64,000 nucleotides of DNA, taken from Kitasatospora phosalacinea. Lineage in GTDB: Bacteria; Actinomycetota; Actinomycetes; Streptomycetales; Streptomycetaceae. The DNA lies in NCBI RefSeq assembly GCF_000716545.1, contig NZ_JNWZ01000015.1, positions 177,842 to 241,841 on the forward strand, read 5' to 3'. A model generated the notes under the pieces. That model searched no databases and had not been told where the DNA came from. It was given only the letters and a program-made list of their open reading frames with translations. Shown one piece after another: positions 1-7,471 of the stretch. The number at the start of each line of letters is the position of its first letter. Within the stretch, counting starts at the first letter, position 1. The position numbers and the translations under genes are program-made.

Positions 1-1219
1 CGGCGGCCTGCGGGGTGAACCGGACGGGCAGCGAGACCAGGGCGCGGTTGAACGGGCCGGGACGCCAGTTCAGGGTCTCCTCGGGGACGGCCAGTTCGAT
101 GTCCGGCAGCTGGTTGAGCAGGTTCTCCAGCGAGGTCATGGCGATCTGCCGGGCCGGGTCCTTGGACGGGCAGGCGTGCGGACCGGCGCTCCAGGCCAGG
201 TGCGCGCGGCTGCTGGCGCGCCGCTCGGCGGCCAGGATCGGGCTGCTGTTGGCGGCGGCGTAACTGACCATCAGCAGGTCGCCCGCGTGGACCTTCTGGC
301 CGGCGAACTCCCCGTCGGCGACGGGGTAGTGCGGGCCGAGGTTGGTGATCGGCGGGTTCTCCCACAGGGTGTCGTCGATCGCCTCGTCGATCAGGCCGCC
401 CTGGTGCGCGTAGGCGTCGTGGGTGAGCAGCCGGTGCAGGGTGTTGCCGAGCAGGTTGCCGAGCGGTTCGACGCCGGCGCCCAGCAGCAGCGTGAGCTGG
501 TGGACCATCTCCTCGTCGGTGAGCTGGGAGTGGTGCTGCAGCAGCCAGGAGGTGACGTCCTCGCCGGGACGGCTGCGCTTGAGCGCGATCAGCTCGCCGA
601 TCGCGCCGAACGCCACCTGGGCGGCCTTCTCGGCGTTGATGCCGTCGAACATGCCGGAGATGCCGAACATCACCCGGTCGCCGATGTCGGCGGGGCAGCC
701 GAACAGCTCGTTGAAGACGAACAGCGGCAGCTGCTTGGCGTAGGAGCTCAGCAGGTCGGCGGAGCCGCGGTAGCCGAACTGGGCGATCAGGAAGTCGGAG
801 ACCTGCCGGGTGCTGCGGGCCAGTCGGCGCTGGTCGATCCGGGCCATGCAGTCGGTGATGGCCTGGCGCAGCCGCAGGTGCTCGACGCCGTCCGAGAACA
901 GGGCGTTCGGGCGGTGCAGCAGCAGCTGCAGCACGGGGCTGTTGGCCGGGATCCGGCCCTCGTTGAGGTCCCGCCAGCGCCGGGCGTCCCGGCGGTAGGC
1001 GGTCGGGTCCTGCAGCAGCTGCAGGGCGGCCGAGTACTCGGTGACCAGGGTGGCGTTCACCCCGGGGGCGAGTTCGACCGGAGCGGTCGGTCCGTAGTGC
1101 CGCAGGTAGTCGTAGTACGACTGCGGGTCCGCGGCGAACTCGGCCCCGTACAGCGGCACTCGGCCGCCGTGGGCCGGGCACCCGGGCGGGGGCACCGGGG
1201 CGGGGGAGTGAGTGTCCAT
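1..1219 (-). CDS. cvnE: Conservon cytochrome P450 (CYP157-like, CvnE), 3' end cut by window edge
   Basis: The start ATG lies at 1217-1219 behind AGGAGCAAC; 406 codons are visible and no stop is reached, so only the extreme C-terminus is missing. The heme-binding loop reads AWSAGPHACPSKDPA with Cys350 as the thiolate ligand. The I-helix segment LLLGAGVEPLGN lacks the usual acid-Thr pair. In the K-helix, where nearly all P450s have ExxR, the sequence is IDEAIDDTLWENPP: Trp286 replaces Arg. Loss of ExxR is a known hallmark of Streptomyces CYP157 enzymes, which sit at the end of conservons. The gene directly follows the GTPase gene of the operon (15-bp gap). The substrate is unknown; electron delivery would need an external ferredoxin. 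The family call is firm; the CYP157 subfamily is inferred from context plus the K-helix. Confidence 0.9.
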   Translation of the reverse strand, partial: MDTHSPAPVPPPGCPAHGGRVPLYGAEFAADPQSYYDYLRHYGPTAPVELAPGVNATLVTEYSAALQLLQDPTAYRRDARRWRDLNEGRIPANSPVLQLLLHRPNALFSDGVEHLRLRQAITDCMARIDQRRLARSTRQVSDFLIAQFGYRGSADLLSSYAKQLPLFVFNELFGCPADIGDRVMFGISGMFDGINAEKAAQVAFGAIGELIALKRSRPGEDVTSWLLQHHSQLTDEEMVHQLTLLLGAGVEPLGNLLGNTLHRLLTHDAYAHQGGLIDEAIDDTLWENPPITNLGPHYPVADGEFAGQKVHAGDLLMVSYAAANSSPILAAERRASSRAHLAWSAGPHACPSKDPARQIAMTSLENLLNQLPDIELAVPEETLNWRPGPFNRALVSLPVRFTPQAA

Positions 1220-1234
1220 GGCTGCGTGTTGCTC

Positions 1235-1846
1235 CTAGCTGGCGCGGTCCAGCAAATAGCGGACGAGAGTGGTGAGTGCGGCGGCCGACGACTGCTCGTT
1301 GCGTGCGTCGCAGGTGACGACCGGGGTTTCGTCGAGCAGGTCGAGTGCCTCCCGCAGCGCCCTCTCGGCGCGCTCCGGGTTGCCGTCGAAGTGGTTGACC
1401 GCGATGGCGTAGTCCAGCCCGTACTGCTCGATCAGGTCGATGACGGGGAAGGAGTCGGCGAGTCGCTCGGGGTCGACCAGGATCAGTGCGCCGAGGGCGC
1501 CGCGGGCCATGTCCTCCCACATCTGGACGAAGCGGGTCTGGCCGGGGGTGCCGAACAGGTACAGCACCACGCGATCGCTGAGGGTGAGGCGGCCGAAGTC
1601 CAGGGCCACTGTGGTGGTGGTCTTGCCCCGGACGCCCTTGAGGTCGTCGACGGCCTCGGCCGCCTGGGTCATGGTCTCTTCGGTCGACAGCGGCTCGATC
1701 TCGGAGATCGAGCCGATGAAGGTGGTCTTGCCGACCGCGAAGTGGCCGACGACGAGGATCTTCACGGCGGTCTGGGTGGCGCCGTCCGCGACGTAGGCGT
1801 CGGTCGTCAGGCCGCGCCGGTCACCCGAACTTGCGGTGGAGCCCAT
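1235..1846 (-). CDS. cvnD: Conservon small GTPase CvnD
   Basis: A 203-residue Ras-like/MglA-like GTPase. G1 P-loop GHFAVGKTT (34-42), G3 FGTPGQ (98-103) in place of the classic DxxG, G4 NHFD (151-154). The N-terminal 25 residues are a polar extension before the first strand. The ATG follows GGAGGAGGTGCTCA and overlaps the end of cvnC by 26 bp, so the genes are translationally coupled. In the conservon model CvnD is the G-protein of a membrane complex with the kinase-like CvnA, the roadblock protein CvnB and CvnC. Its output in this strain is unknown. Confidence 0.93.
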   Translation of the reverse strand: MGSTASSGDRRGLTTDAYVADGATQTAVKILVVGHFAVGKTTFIGSISEIEPLSTEETMTQAAEAVDDLKGVRGKTTTTVALDFGRLTLSDRVVLYLFGTPGQTRFVQMWEDMARGALGALILVDPERLADSFPVIDLIEQYGLDYAIAVNHFDGNPERAERALREALDLLDETPVVTCDARNEQSSAAALTTLVRYLLDRAS

Positions 1847-2201
1847 TGAGCACCTCCTCCAGAAGTTCCTTGTCGGCGTTCCGGGCCCTCGGGACCGGCG
1901 GACGGGTCATCAGGTGACCGCTCTCGGTGAGCGAGGCCAGCACGATGCGGACCACGCCCAGCGGGAGCCGGGTGTGGCCCGCCACCTCGGCGACCGACAG
2001 GTAGCCGGCCGAGCAGATGTCGAGCAGCCGCTGCTCCTCCGGCGTGAGCCGGTTGAGCCGTCGGCCCTCCTCCGGGGTGGCGGTGACCAGGGTGATCAGG
2101 GACAGCTGCTGCTCGTCGGGCAGCTCGCGCCCCTTGGTGATGATGTAGGCGCGGACTAAATCCGCCGGCTCGAACTCGAAGTCCTCGCCGCCCGCCCTCA
2201 C
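1821..2201 (-). CDS. cvnC: Conservon DUF742 protein CvnC
   Basis: A 126-residue DUF742 family member with a winged-helix-like core (LLDICSAGYLSVAEVAGHTRLPLGVVRIVLASL resembles an HTH, near residues 60-92). The N-terminus contains VRAYIITKGRELP, the variant of the family's VRPYxxTxGRT signature. The GTG start overlaps the cvnB stop by 4 bp and the 3' end overlaps cvnD by 26 bp, consistent with a stoichiometric complex. Biochemical role unknown; family members are described only as part of the conservon complex. Confidence 0.9.
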   Translation of the reverse strand: MRAGGEDFEFEPADLVRAYIITKGRELPDEQQLSLITLVTATPEEGRRLNRLTPEEQRLLDICSAGYLSVAEVAGHTRLPLGVVRIVLASLTESGHLMTRPPVPRARNADKELLEEVLNGLHRKFG

Positions 2202-2599
2202 CGGCGGGCCCCGAGGTCCTCGCGGGGCGGCGCGGCGAGGAACTTGCCGAGCTGGCCCACGAGCTGCTGCATCCGGAAGGTGATGTCCTGCATGTCGACG
2301 TCCGGCAGCGCGGAGACGCCCAGGTAGGCCCCGTCACCGGCGGAGATCAGGAACACCCAGCCGCCGTCGAATTCGACCAGGGTCTGCTGCCAGCGCTGGG
2401 TCGGGTTGTCACAGAAGAAGCCGAGCGAGCGGCTGAGCGACTGCACGCCGCTCATCGCGGCGGCCACCCGGTCCGCGTTGTCCTTGTCGATGTCCCTGGT
2501 GCGGGCCATCAGCAGGCCGTCGGCGGAGATCAGGACCGCGTGCAGGGCCCCCGGGATCTCCAGAGCGCTGTCGAGCATCCAAGACAGATCGTCGTTCAC
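2198..2599 (-). CDS. cvnB: Conservon roadblock/LC7 protein CvnB
   Basis: A 133-residue roadblock/LC7 domain protein: helix WMLDSALEIPGALHAVLIS, then strand ADGLLMARTRDID and a second half ending in SALPDVDMQDITFRMQQLV. In bacteria such proteins act as partners or GAPs of MglA-type GTPases, here presumably CvnD two genes downstream. The GTG start overlaps cvnA by 4 bp. No unusual residues seen. Confidence 0.92.
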   Translation of the reverse strand: MNDDLSWMLDSALEIPGALHAVLISADGLLMARTRDIDKDNADRVAAAMSGVQSLSRSLGFFCDNPTQRWQQTLVEFDGGWVFLISAGDGAYLGVSALPDVDMQDITFRMQQLVGQLGKFLAAPPREDLGARR

Positions 2600-3843
2600 G
2601 AGAACTCATGCCCTTCACTGCTTGCACCGCGGGTGCTGGTCGTCTGGTCCTCGTCGTCCCGCTGGGTGGCGCGACCGGACCGGGTGCCGCGCTGGAAAGC
2701 CCCCAGGATCGCCGCGGTCTGCTCCCCGGAACGGGAGGCGGGTGCGCCGTGAGGGGCGGTTTCGGTCGTCGGGACGATCGCCATCGGCCGCTTGCGGCGG
2801 CGGATCGGCAGCCCGTCCTCGGTGGAGCCGTACGACTCGGGTGCCGGGGGAGGGACCGCTGCGGGCAGCGCGGCCGGCTGCGCTGCCGGACGCGACACGG
2901 GTGCGGGCGCCGGGGCCTGGACGGCCGGCTGTGCGCCGGGGCGGGGGGCCGCGGCGGCGGGCACCGGGACGCGCCGCTCCGGCACGGCGGTCAGCAGTTC
3001 GTGCGGCAGCAGCAGCACGGAGCGGACACCGCCGTACGGGGAGGAGGAGTCCACCGAGACCTCGAAGCCGAAGCGCTCGGCGAGCACGCCGATCACGGCG
3101 TGGCCGAACTGCGGCGGGTTGCCGAGACCGCCGACGCCGGTGACCCGGTCGGTGGACAGCAGCCGTTCGGCGCGGGCCCGTTCCTCGTCGTTCATGCCGA
3201 CGCCGGCGTCGTCCACCACGATCACCACACCCTTGGGCACGGTGCGGATGTTGATCTCCACCACGGTGTCGGGGCTGGAGTAGGACGTCGCGTTGTCGAG
3301 CAGCTCGGCCAGCGCCAGGGCGACCGGCTCCACCGCGCGGCTGGAGACGCCGAAGTCCACCTGGGAGAGGATCTCCACCCGGCGGTAGTGGCGGATACGG
3401 CCCTGGGCGGAGCGCACCACGTCGTACACCGAGGCGATGTCGCGGTGGCGGCCGAGCCAGCCGCCGCACAGGACGGCGATGGACTGGGCGCGGCGGCCGA
3501 ACTGCGAGTTGGTGTGGTCGACCTCCAGCAGGTCCTGGAGGATCGCCGACTCGCCGTACTTCACCTGGAGCCGGGAGAGGATCAACTGCTGTTCCGCGGC
3601 GAGGCCCTGGAGTGTCCGCATGGCGGACTTCAATACCGTTTTGGTTGCCTCGTCGGCTTGCTCCTGAGCGGAGGCGACCGACTGCGTATAGTGGTGTTCC
3701 AGGTCGGTGTAGTGCTCCCGGAGCCCGCTGATCTCCTGCCGGAGTGCCGCGGATGCCTTGCGCTGGCGGACCACGACGAGGACCGCGGCGGCCAGGACGA
3801 GGAAGAGAACCCAGAGCAACGGGTCCGCTGTGTATTTCGTCAT
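2596..3843 (-). CDS. cvnA: Conservon sensor kinase-like protein CvnA
   Basis: A 415-residue membrane-anchored kinase-like protein and first gene of the conservon. An N-terminal TM helix (about 9-26) is followed by a predicted coiled coil (30-75) without an extracytoplasmic sensor loop. The ATPase core has the N-box LAELLDNATSYSSP, G1 box VDDAGVGM and a G2-like GGLGNPPQFGHAVIGVLA. No DHp phospho-acceptor box was found where one is expected, as in other conservon kinases. The C-terminal 120 residues are Pro/Ala/Arg-rich and probably disordered. It likely nucleates the CvnABCD complex at the membrane. Confidence 0.9.
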   Translation of the reverse strand: MTKYTADPLLWVLFLVLAAAVLVVVRQRKASAALRQEISGLREHYTDLEHHYTQSVASAQEQADEATKTVLKSAMRTLQGLAAEQQLILSRLQVKYGESAILQDLLEVDHTNSQFGRRAQSIAVLCGGWLGRHRDIASVYDVVRSAQGRIRHYRRVEILSQVDFGVSSRAVEPVALALAELLDNATSYSSPDTVVEINIRTVPKGVVIVVDDAGVGMNDEERARAERLLSTDRVTGVGGLGNPPQFGHAVIGVLAERFGFEVSVDSSSPYGGVRSVLLLPHELLTAVPERRVPVPAAAAPRPGAQPAVQAPAPAPVSRPAAQPAALPAAVPPPAPESYGSTEDGLPIRRRKRPMAIVPTTETAPHGAPASRSGEQTAAILGAFQRGTRSGRATQRDDEDQTTSTRGASSEGHEFS

Positions 3844-4206
3844 AAGACTCTCTTCAGGCGACTGGCGGCCGACTGCTGAATCCCCGTCATCGCAGGGTGA
3901 ACCCGCCGCTCCCCCAAGCGGGATGATCGTATCATCGGGCGAACGGGTGAACGATCGTCCACTTTGATGTGAAGATCCGTCTCCTACCGGGTGGACGCGG
4001 GTAGTTGGAACCCCAGGTCAGTGCCCTGATCCTGCGTCAGCCGGGTTCGCGGCGGGCCGCTCCGGCCCGCGCACCGCCTCCCACCGGGCCGTTTACCACA
4101 GGGCGGGGCGGGATGCGGGAACGACGCGCCAGGTCCGCGGTTTTCCGGCGAAACGTCGGTCGGCGACCCCCCGGGCCTGCTAGGCGGGGGTGCGGCGGGA
4201 AGAACG
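3844..4206. other. Gene-free leader region upstream of the conservon
   Basis: 363 bp without a supportable gene, between the cvnA start and the end of the next minus-strand ORF. It holds the perfect palindrome GATGAT-CGT-ATCATC at 3922-3936, about 80 bp upstream of the cvnA start, which is a reasonable operator or promoter-overlapping site for the conservon. The rest is GC-rich with no recognisable RNA motif. Confidence 0.5.
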
Positions 4207-4530
4207 TCACACCGCGCAATGCCCCGTCCATCCGCGGACACCCGGCGGTACCCGCGGGTGGGCGTCGGACACCAGGTCTCCACGGAATCCGACGCCTGCG
4301 CGCACCGCGCCCAGCGCGTCCAGCACCTCGCACGCGGCCCTGCCGTCGCTGCGCGCCACGATGGTGAGGACCGGCTTGGTGGCGGTGGCGCCGGACTTGT
4401 GCGGGCACTGGCCGGGCCGGGCGATGCTCGCGTCGTCGTGCGGGCCGAACAGCCGGTGGGCGCCCATGCCGATCGCGCCGAGGCCCACCGCGACCACGGT
4501 CAGGACCTGCCGTGGCCGCCGGCGCGGCAC
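4207..4530 (-). CDS. Small hypothetical protein with N-terminal membrane/signal helix
   Basis: A 107-residue ORF starting MPRRRPRQ followed by a hydrophobic helix (VLTVVAVGLGAIGMGA, residues 9-24), then a mature part with three cysteines. It looks like a signal-anchored or secreted protein. No family recognised. It sits alone between the conservon and another minus-strand membrane gene, and overlapping ORFs on both strands make gene prediction uncertain here. Confidence 0.4.
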   Translation of the reverse strand: MPRRRPRQVLTVVAVGLGAIGMGAHRLFGPHDDASIARPGQCPHKSGATATKPVLTIVARSDGRAACEVLDALGAVRAGVGFRGDLVSDAHPRVPPGVRGWTGHCAV

Positions 4531-4592
4531 GGCGCGCCCCGTAGCCGCCTGGGGGCGCGTACACGATCGGCCGGTCGGTCGCTGACGCGGAG

Positions 4593-5213
4593 TCAGCCCG
4601 CAGGCCGGTCCACGGTGTCCGGCCCGGCCAGCAGGAACGGCCGCAGGCCCCGCTCCAGCAGGGCGGTGCGCCAGGCGGTGCGGGCGTCGGCGACCAGCCG
4701 CCGGCGGTCCGGGGCGCCCGGCGGGTCGGCGCGCCGCCAGGCGGCGGTCAGCAGCAGGCCGATCAGCCCGGTCAGCGCGCCGGCCACCGCGACGGCGACG
4801 GTGGTCCAGGCGGCGGTGCGCAGCGGCGCGGTGAGTCCGACGTGCGGCCGGGACAGGCCGAGGACGGCGCCGAGCAGGAAGAACACGGCGGCGGCGCTGC
4901 CGCTGACGACCGGCACCACCAGGGCCAGCGCCCCCAGCCAGCCGGTCAGCCGCTCGCCCGGGGCGGCGCGCCGGGCCGGCGGTTCCGGCTCGGCCTCCCG
5001 CAGTCGGCGGTAGGCCAGGTACTCCGGCCCGGCGGCGGCCAGGATCCGGGCCGAGTGCTGCCGGGCCAGCGTCCGCAGCCGGGCGGCCCGCCCCGGGTCG
5101 TCGGCCAGGGCCAGTGCGGCCCGCACCACCGGATCGGCCAGGGCCCGGCCGAGGACGTACTCGAAGTCGGCCCGGTCCTGCCGGGTGGGGCCGTCACCGG
5201 TGTGCTGGTCCAT
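4593..5213 (-). CDS. Hypothetical membrane protein
   Basis: A 206-residue protein: a soluble N-terminal helical part (residues 1-85: DFEYVLGRALADPVVRAALALA and following), two to three hydrophobic segments near 92-165 (LGALALVVPVVSG, AAAVFFLLGAVLGL, VAVAVAGALTGLIGLLL), and a charged C-terminal tail. No recognised domain. It begins just downstream of the LCP gene on the same strand (73-bp gap), so co-transcription is possible. Product is probably real; function unknown. Confidence 0.65.
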   Translation of the reverse strand: MDQHTGDGPTRQDRADFEYVLGRALADPVVRAALALADDPGRAARLRTLARQHSARILAAAGPEYLAYRRLREAEPEPPARRAAPGERLTGWLGALALVVPVVSGSAAAVFFLLGAVLGLSRPHVGLTAPLRTAAWTTVAVAVAGALTGLIGLLLTAAWRRADPPGAPDRRRLVADARTAWRTALLERGLRPFLLAGPDTVDRPAG

Positions 5214-5286
5214 CGCCGTTGTCCCCCGTGAGTGGCGGCGTGCTCGTACGGGTGCGCGGTTCGGTCGCGGGCTCCGGTCGCGGGCC

Positions 5287-6816
5287 TCAGCCGTAGGTGA
5301 GGTCGGAACAGGCGTCGTCGTCGGCGGAGCGGGCCTGGCTGACGCTGGTGGGCAGCGGGCCGGCGGGCACCGGCGGGGCGGCGGTGGTGCCGCCGCCGGC
5401 GGCGTAGTCGGCGCCCAGGGTGAGCGCGACCCCGGCCCGGCGGCCGGGCTGCAGGACGGCGCCGGGGAACAGCGCGGCGACCTTCTCGGCCTGGGCCTTC
5501 TCGCCGGGCCCGTACTCGACCAGGGTGCCGCGGTGGGTGCGGGAGGCGGCGTTGGCCCGGCCGGTGGCGGTGAAGCCGGAGCCCTCCAGCGCCTCGGCGG
5601 CCCGGGTGGTCAGCCCGGGGGTGTCGGTGCCGTTGTAGACGGCGACCTCGATGCCGGCACCGTCGGTCCGCGGCGTCGCGGCGGACGCCGAGCCGGAGGC
5701 GGTGGGGCCCGGCTCGGCGGAGGGGCCGTCGGCGGGCGGGGCGGAGGCGTCCTGCCCGTCCAGGGTGCGGTCGCTGCGGAGCGCGGCCCACAGCTGGTCG
5801 ACGTCGGGGTGCACCAGGGCGACGCGTTCGCCCTGGTAGCGCCAGGGCACGGTGAGGAACTTGATGTCGTGCAGGTCGACGTTCTTGAGCGACACGGCGA
5901 AGTCGATCAGCTTCGCGGCCGAGCCCAGGCCCTGGTCCACGGTGAGCGCCTTGGTGGCGGCGTCGGCCAGCGGCAGCAGCGCGGTGGGGTCCATGCCCTG
6001 CGACTTGACCTGCTTGATCAGCGAGGAGAGGAAGGCCTGCTGCCGCTTGGTGCGGCCGATGTCGGAGCCGTCGCCGAGACCGTGCCGGATCCGGACGTAG
6101 TCGAGCGCGGCCTGGCCGGAGATGGTCTGGTGCCCGGCCCTGAACAGCTCCTTGCCGCGGTGCCCGAGGTTGGGGTCGAGGTCGCCCTCGTAGACGTCCT
6201 CGGGCAGGCAGACGTCGACGCCGCCGACGGCCTTGGTCATGTCGGCGAAGCCCTGGAAGTTGACCACCACGGTGTGGTCGATCCGCAGTCCGGTGAGCTT
6301 CTCCACGGTGTTCTGGGTGCAGGCCGGGTTGCCCTGCTCGGTGTCGCCGACCGAGAAGGCACTGTTGAACATGGCGCTGGGCCGGCCCTTGGTCCAGGTC
6401 TTGTCCGGCAGCATGCAGGGCGGGATCTCGACCAGCGAGTCGCGCGGGATGGACACCCCGACGGCGTGCCTGTGGTCGGCGTAGACGTGCAGCAGGATCG
6501 CGGTGTCCGAGCGGGCTCCCCCGTCCTCGCCGCCGCCGAGGTCCTTGTTGGCGCCGTCGCGCGAGTCGGAGCCGATCAGCAGCAGGTTGACGGGGGTGCG
6601 TCCCTGGGCGTCGGCGCTCGCGGCGGCGGGGCGGTCCCTGCTGACGCCGTCCTGGCCGAAGGTGCTCAGGTTGCCGTTCAGCCGGTAGTAGACCAGGCCG
6701 CCGGCCAGGACGGCCAGCGAGACCGTGCCCGCGGTCGTCCACAGGGCGATCCGCCGCGTCCGGTGGCCCCGGCCCCGCGTGCCGCCGTCACCGCCCTTCG
6801 CCCTGCCTGCGGACAT
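5287..6816 (-). CDS. LCP-family (LytR-CpsA-Psr) cell-wall glycopolymer ligase with LytR_C domain
   Basis: A 509-residue membrane-anchored protein. A basic N-terminus and a TM helix (about 22-42) are followed by the LCP domain starting at NLLLIGSDSRDG (near 78) with IPRDSLVEIPPC, the RIRH-type arginines (DYVRIRHGLGDGSDIGRTKRQ) and typical polyprenyl-phosphate pocket residues. A LytR_C domain near 390-465 (IEVAVYNGTDTPGLTTRAAEAL) precedes a short tail. LCP enzymes transfer lipid-linked glycopolymers such as teichoic acids to peptidoglycan outside the membrane. Its promoter region contains a 22-bp palindrome at 6847-6868. Confidence 0.9.
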   Translation of the reverse strand: MSAGRAKGGDGGTRGRGHRTRRIALWTTAGTVSLAVLAGGLVYYRLNGNLSTFGQDGVSRDRPAAASADAQGRTPVNLLLIGSDSRDGANKDLGGGEDGGARSDTAILLHVYADHRHAVGVSIPRDSLVEIPPCMLPDKTWTKGRPSAMFNSAFSVGDTEQGNPACTQNTVEKLTGLRIDHTVVVNFQGFADMTKAVGGVDVCLPEDVYEGDLDPNLGHRGKELFRAGHQTISGQAALDYVRIRHGLGDGSDIGRTKRQQAFLSSLIKQVKSQGMDPTALLPLADAATKALTVDQGLGSAAKLIDFAVSLKNVDLHDIKFLTVPWRYQGERVALVHPDVDQLWAALRSDRTLDGQDASAPPADGPSAEPGPTASGSASAATPRTDGAGIEVAVYNGTDTPGLTTRAAEALEGSGFTATGRANAASRTHRGTLVEYGPGEKAQAEKVAALFPGAVLQPGRRAGVALTLGADYAAGGGTTAAPPVPAGPLPTSVSQARSADDDACSDLTYG

Positions 6817-6846
6817 GGCGCCCCCTCACCCGTTGCCGTCGGCCGA

Positions 6847-6868
6847 ACTTCTACATGGCTGTAGAAGT
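6847..6868. promoter_or_regulatory. 9-4-9 inverted repeat upstream of the LCP gene
   Basis: ACTTCTACA-TGGC-TGTAGAAGT is a perfect 9-bp inverted repeat with a 4-base centre, 31 bp upstream of the LCP start codon and surrounded by much less symmetrical GC-rich DNA. The TACA/TGTA half-sites recall BlaI/CopY-type operators but the spacing is wider. Its position fits an operator or a sequence at the transcription start; no cognate regulator is assigned. Confidence 0.55.
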
Positions 6869-7080
6869 CGAGCGAAGCATACAAACCCGGCCGGACGAAG
6901 TCACACCCGCGCGCGACCGACCGACCGGGCGGAGGGAGCCGGCTGCCCGCGGGCGGCGGGCGGGGTTCCGGGCGGGCGCGGTGGTCGACGCGTCGGCGGG
7001 CGGGCCGGAAGTCGACGGGGCGGGCGGGTGCGGGCACCCCGGAACGGCGGATCCCCCGTCGGCCGGGGCCGGGCGGGGGA

Positions 7081-7308
7081 TCAGTGGGTGCGGAGCAGTC
7101 CCAGGTGGACCACGGTGACCTGGGCCAGGTCCAGGTCGGCGTCGCGGCGGTGCCTGCGGGCCTCGGCCGATTCGGCGCGCTCGATCGCCTCGCGGCGGGC
7201 GTCCTCCTCCTCGGCGGCGTCCACGATGAACAGGTGGCGGCCGGAACGGACCTCGTTGGCGTGTGGAATCTCGACGCACCAGCGATGGCGGCTCTGGGTG
7301 GCGTTCAT
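7081..7308 (-). CDS. Small hypothetical acidic/charged protein
   Basis: 75 residues starting MNATQSRHRWCVEIP; the ATG is preceded by GAGAGGAAGGCCG, which favours it over the upstream alternative. The middle is a long charged helix (AAEEEDARREAIERAESAEARR) flanked by short strands (HLFIVDA and LAQVTVVHLGLL). No family is recognised. A convincing promoter lies at 7371-7400, so the gene is likely expressed. Confidence 0.6.
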   Translation of the reverse strand: MNATQSRHRWCVEIPHANEVRSGRHLFIVDAAEEEDARREAIERAESAEARRHRRDADLDLAQVTVVHLGLLRTH

Positions 7309-7370
7309 CGGCCTTCCTCTCCCGGCGCGTCCCACGTACCGGCGTATGAGGTGCTACTGCTCTGCCCTAG

Positions 7371-7400
7371 ACCATAGGTATAGGCCAATTCGTCCGTCAA
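7371..7400 (-). promoter_or_regulatory. Vegetative-type promoter for the 75-residue protein
   Basis: Read on the minus strand: -35 TTGACG (7400-7395), 18-bp spacer, -10 TATGGT (7376-7371). Transcription would begin near 7364, giving a leader of about 55 bases before the ATG at 7308. Fits a HrdB-type promoter. Confidence 0.55.
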
Positions 7401-7471
7401 GAGGACGAGCAGACTGTCAAATAATCCGTTCAACGGTGAAAATGGGCCGGGAGTCCGCTACCGTTCCGTGC

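Noticed and set aside
176..1849. Long plus-strand ORF over the P450 and GTPase genes
   Set aside because: Third-position GC skew makes open antisense frames common; its translation is repetitive Val/Gly/Gln/Arg and lacks any domain, while the minus strand encodes clear P450 and GTPase motifs.
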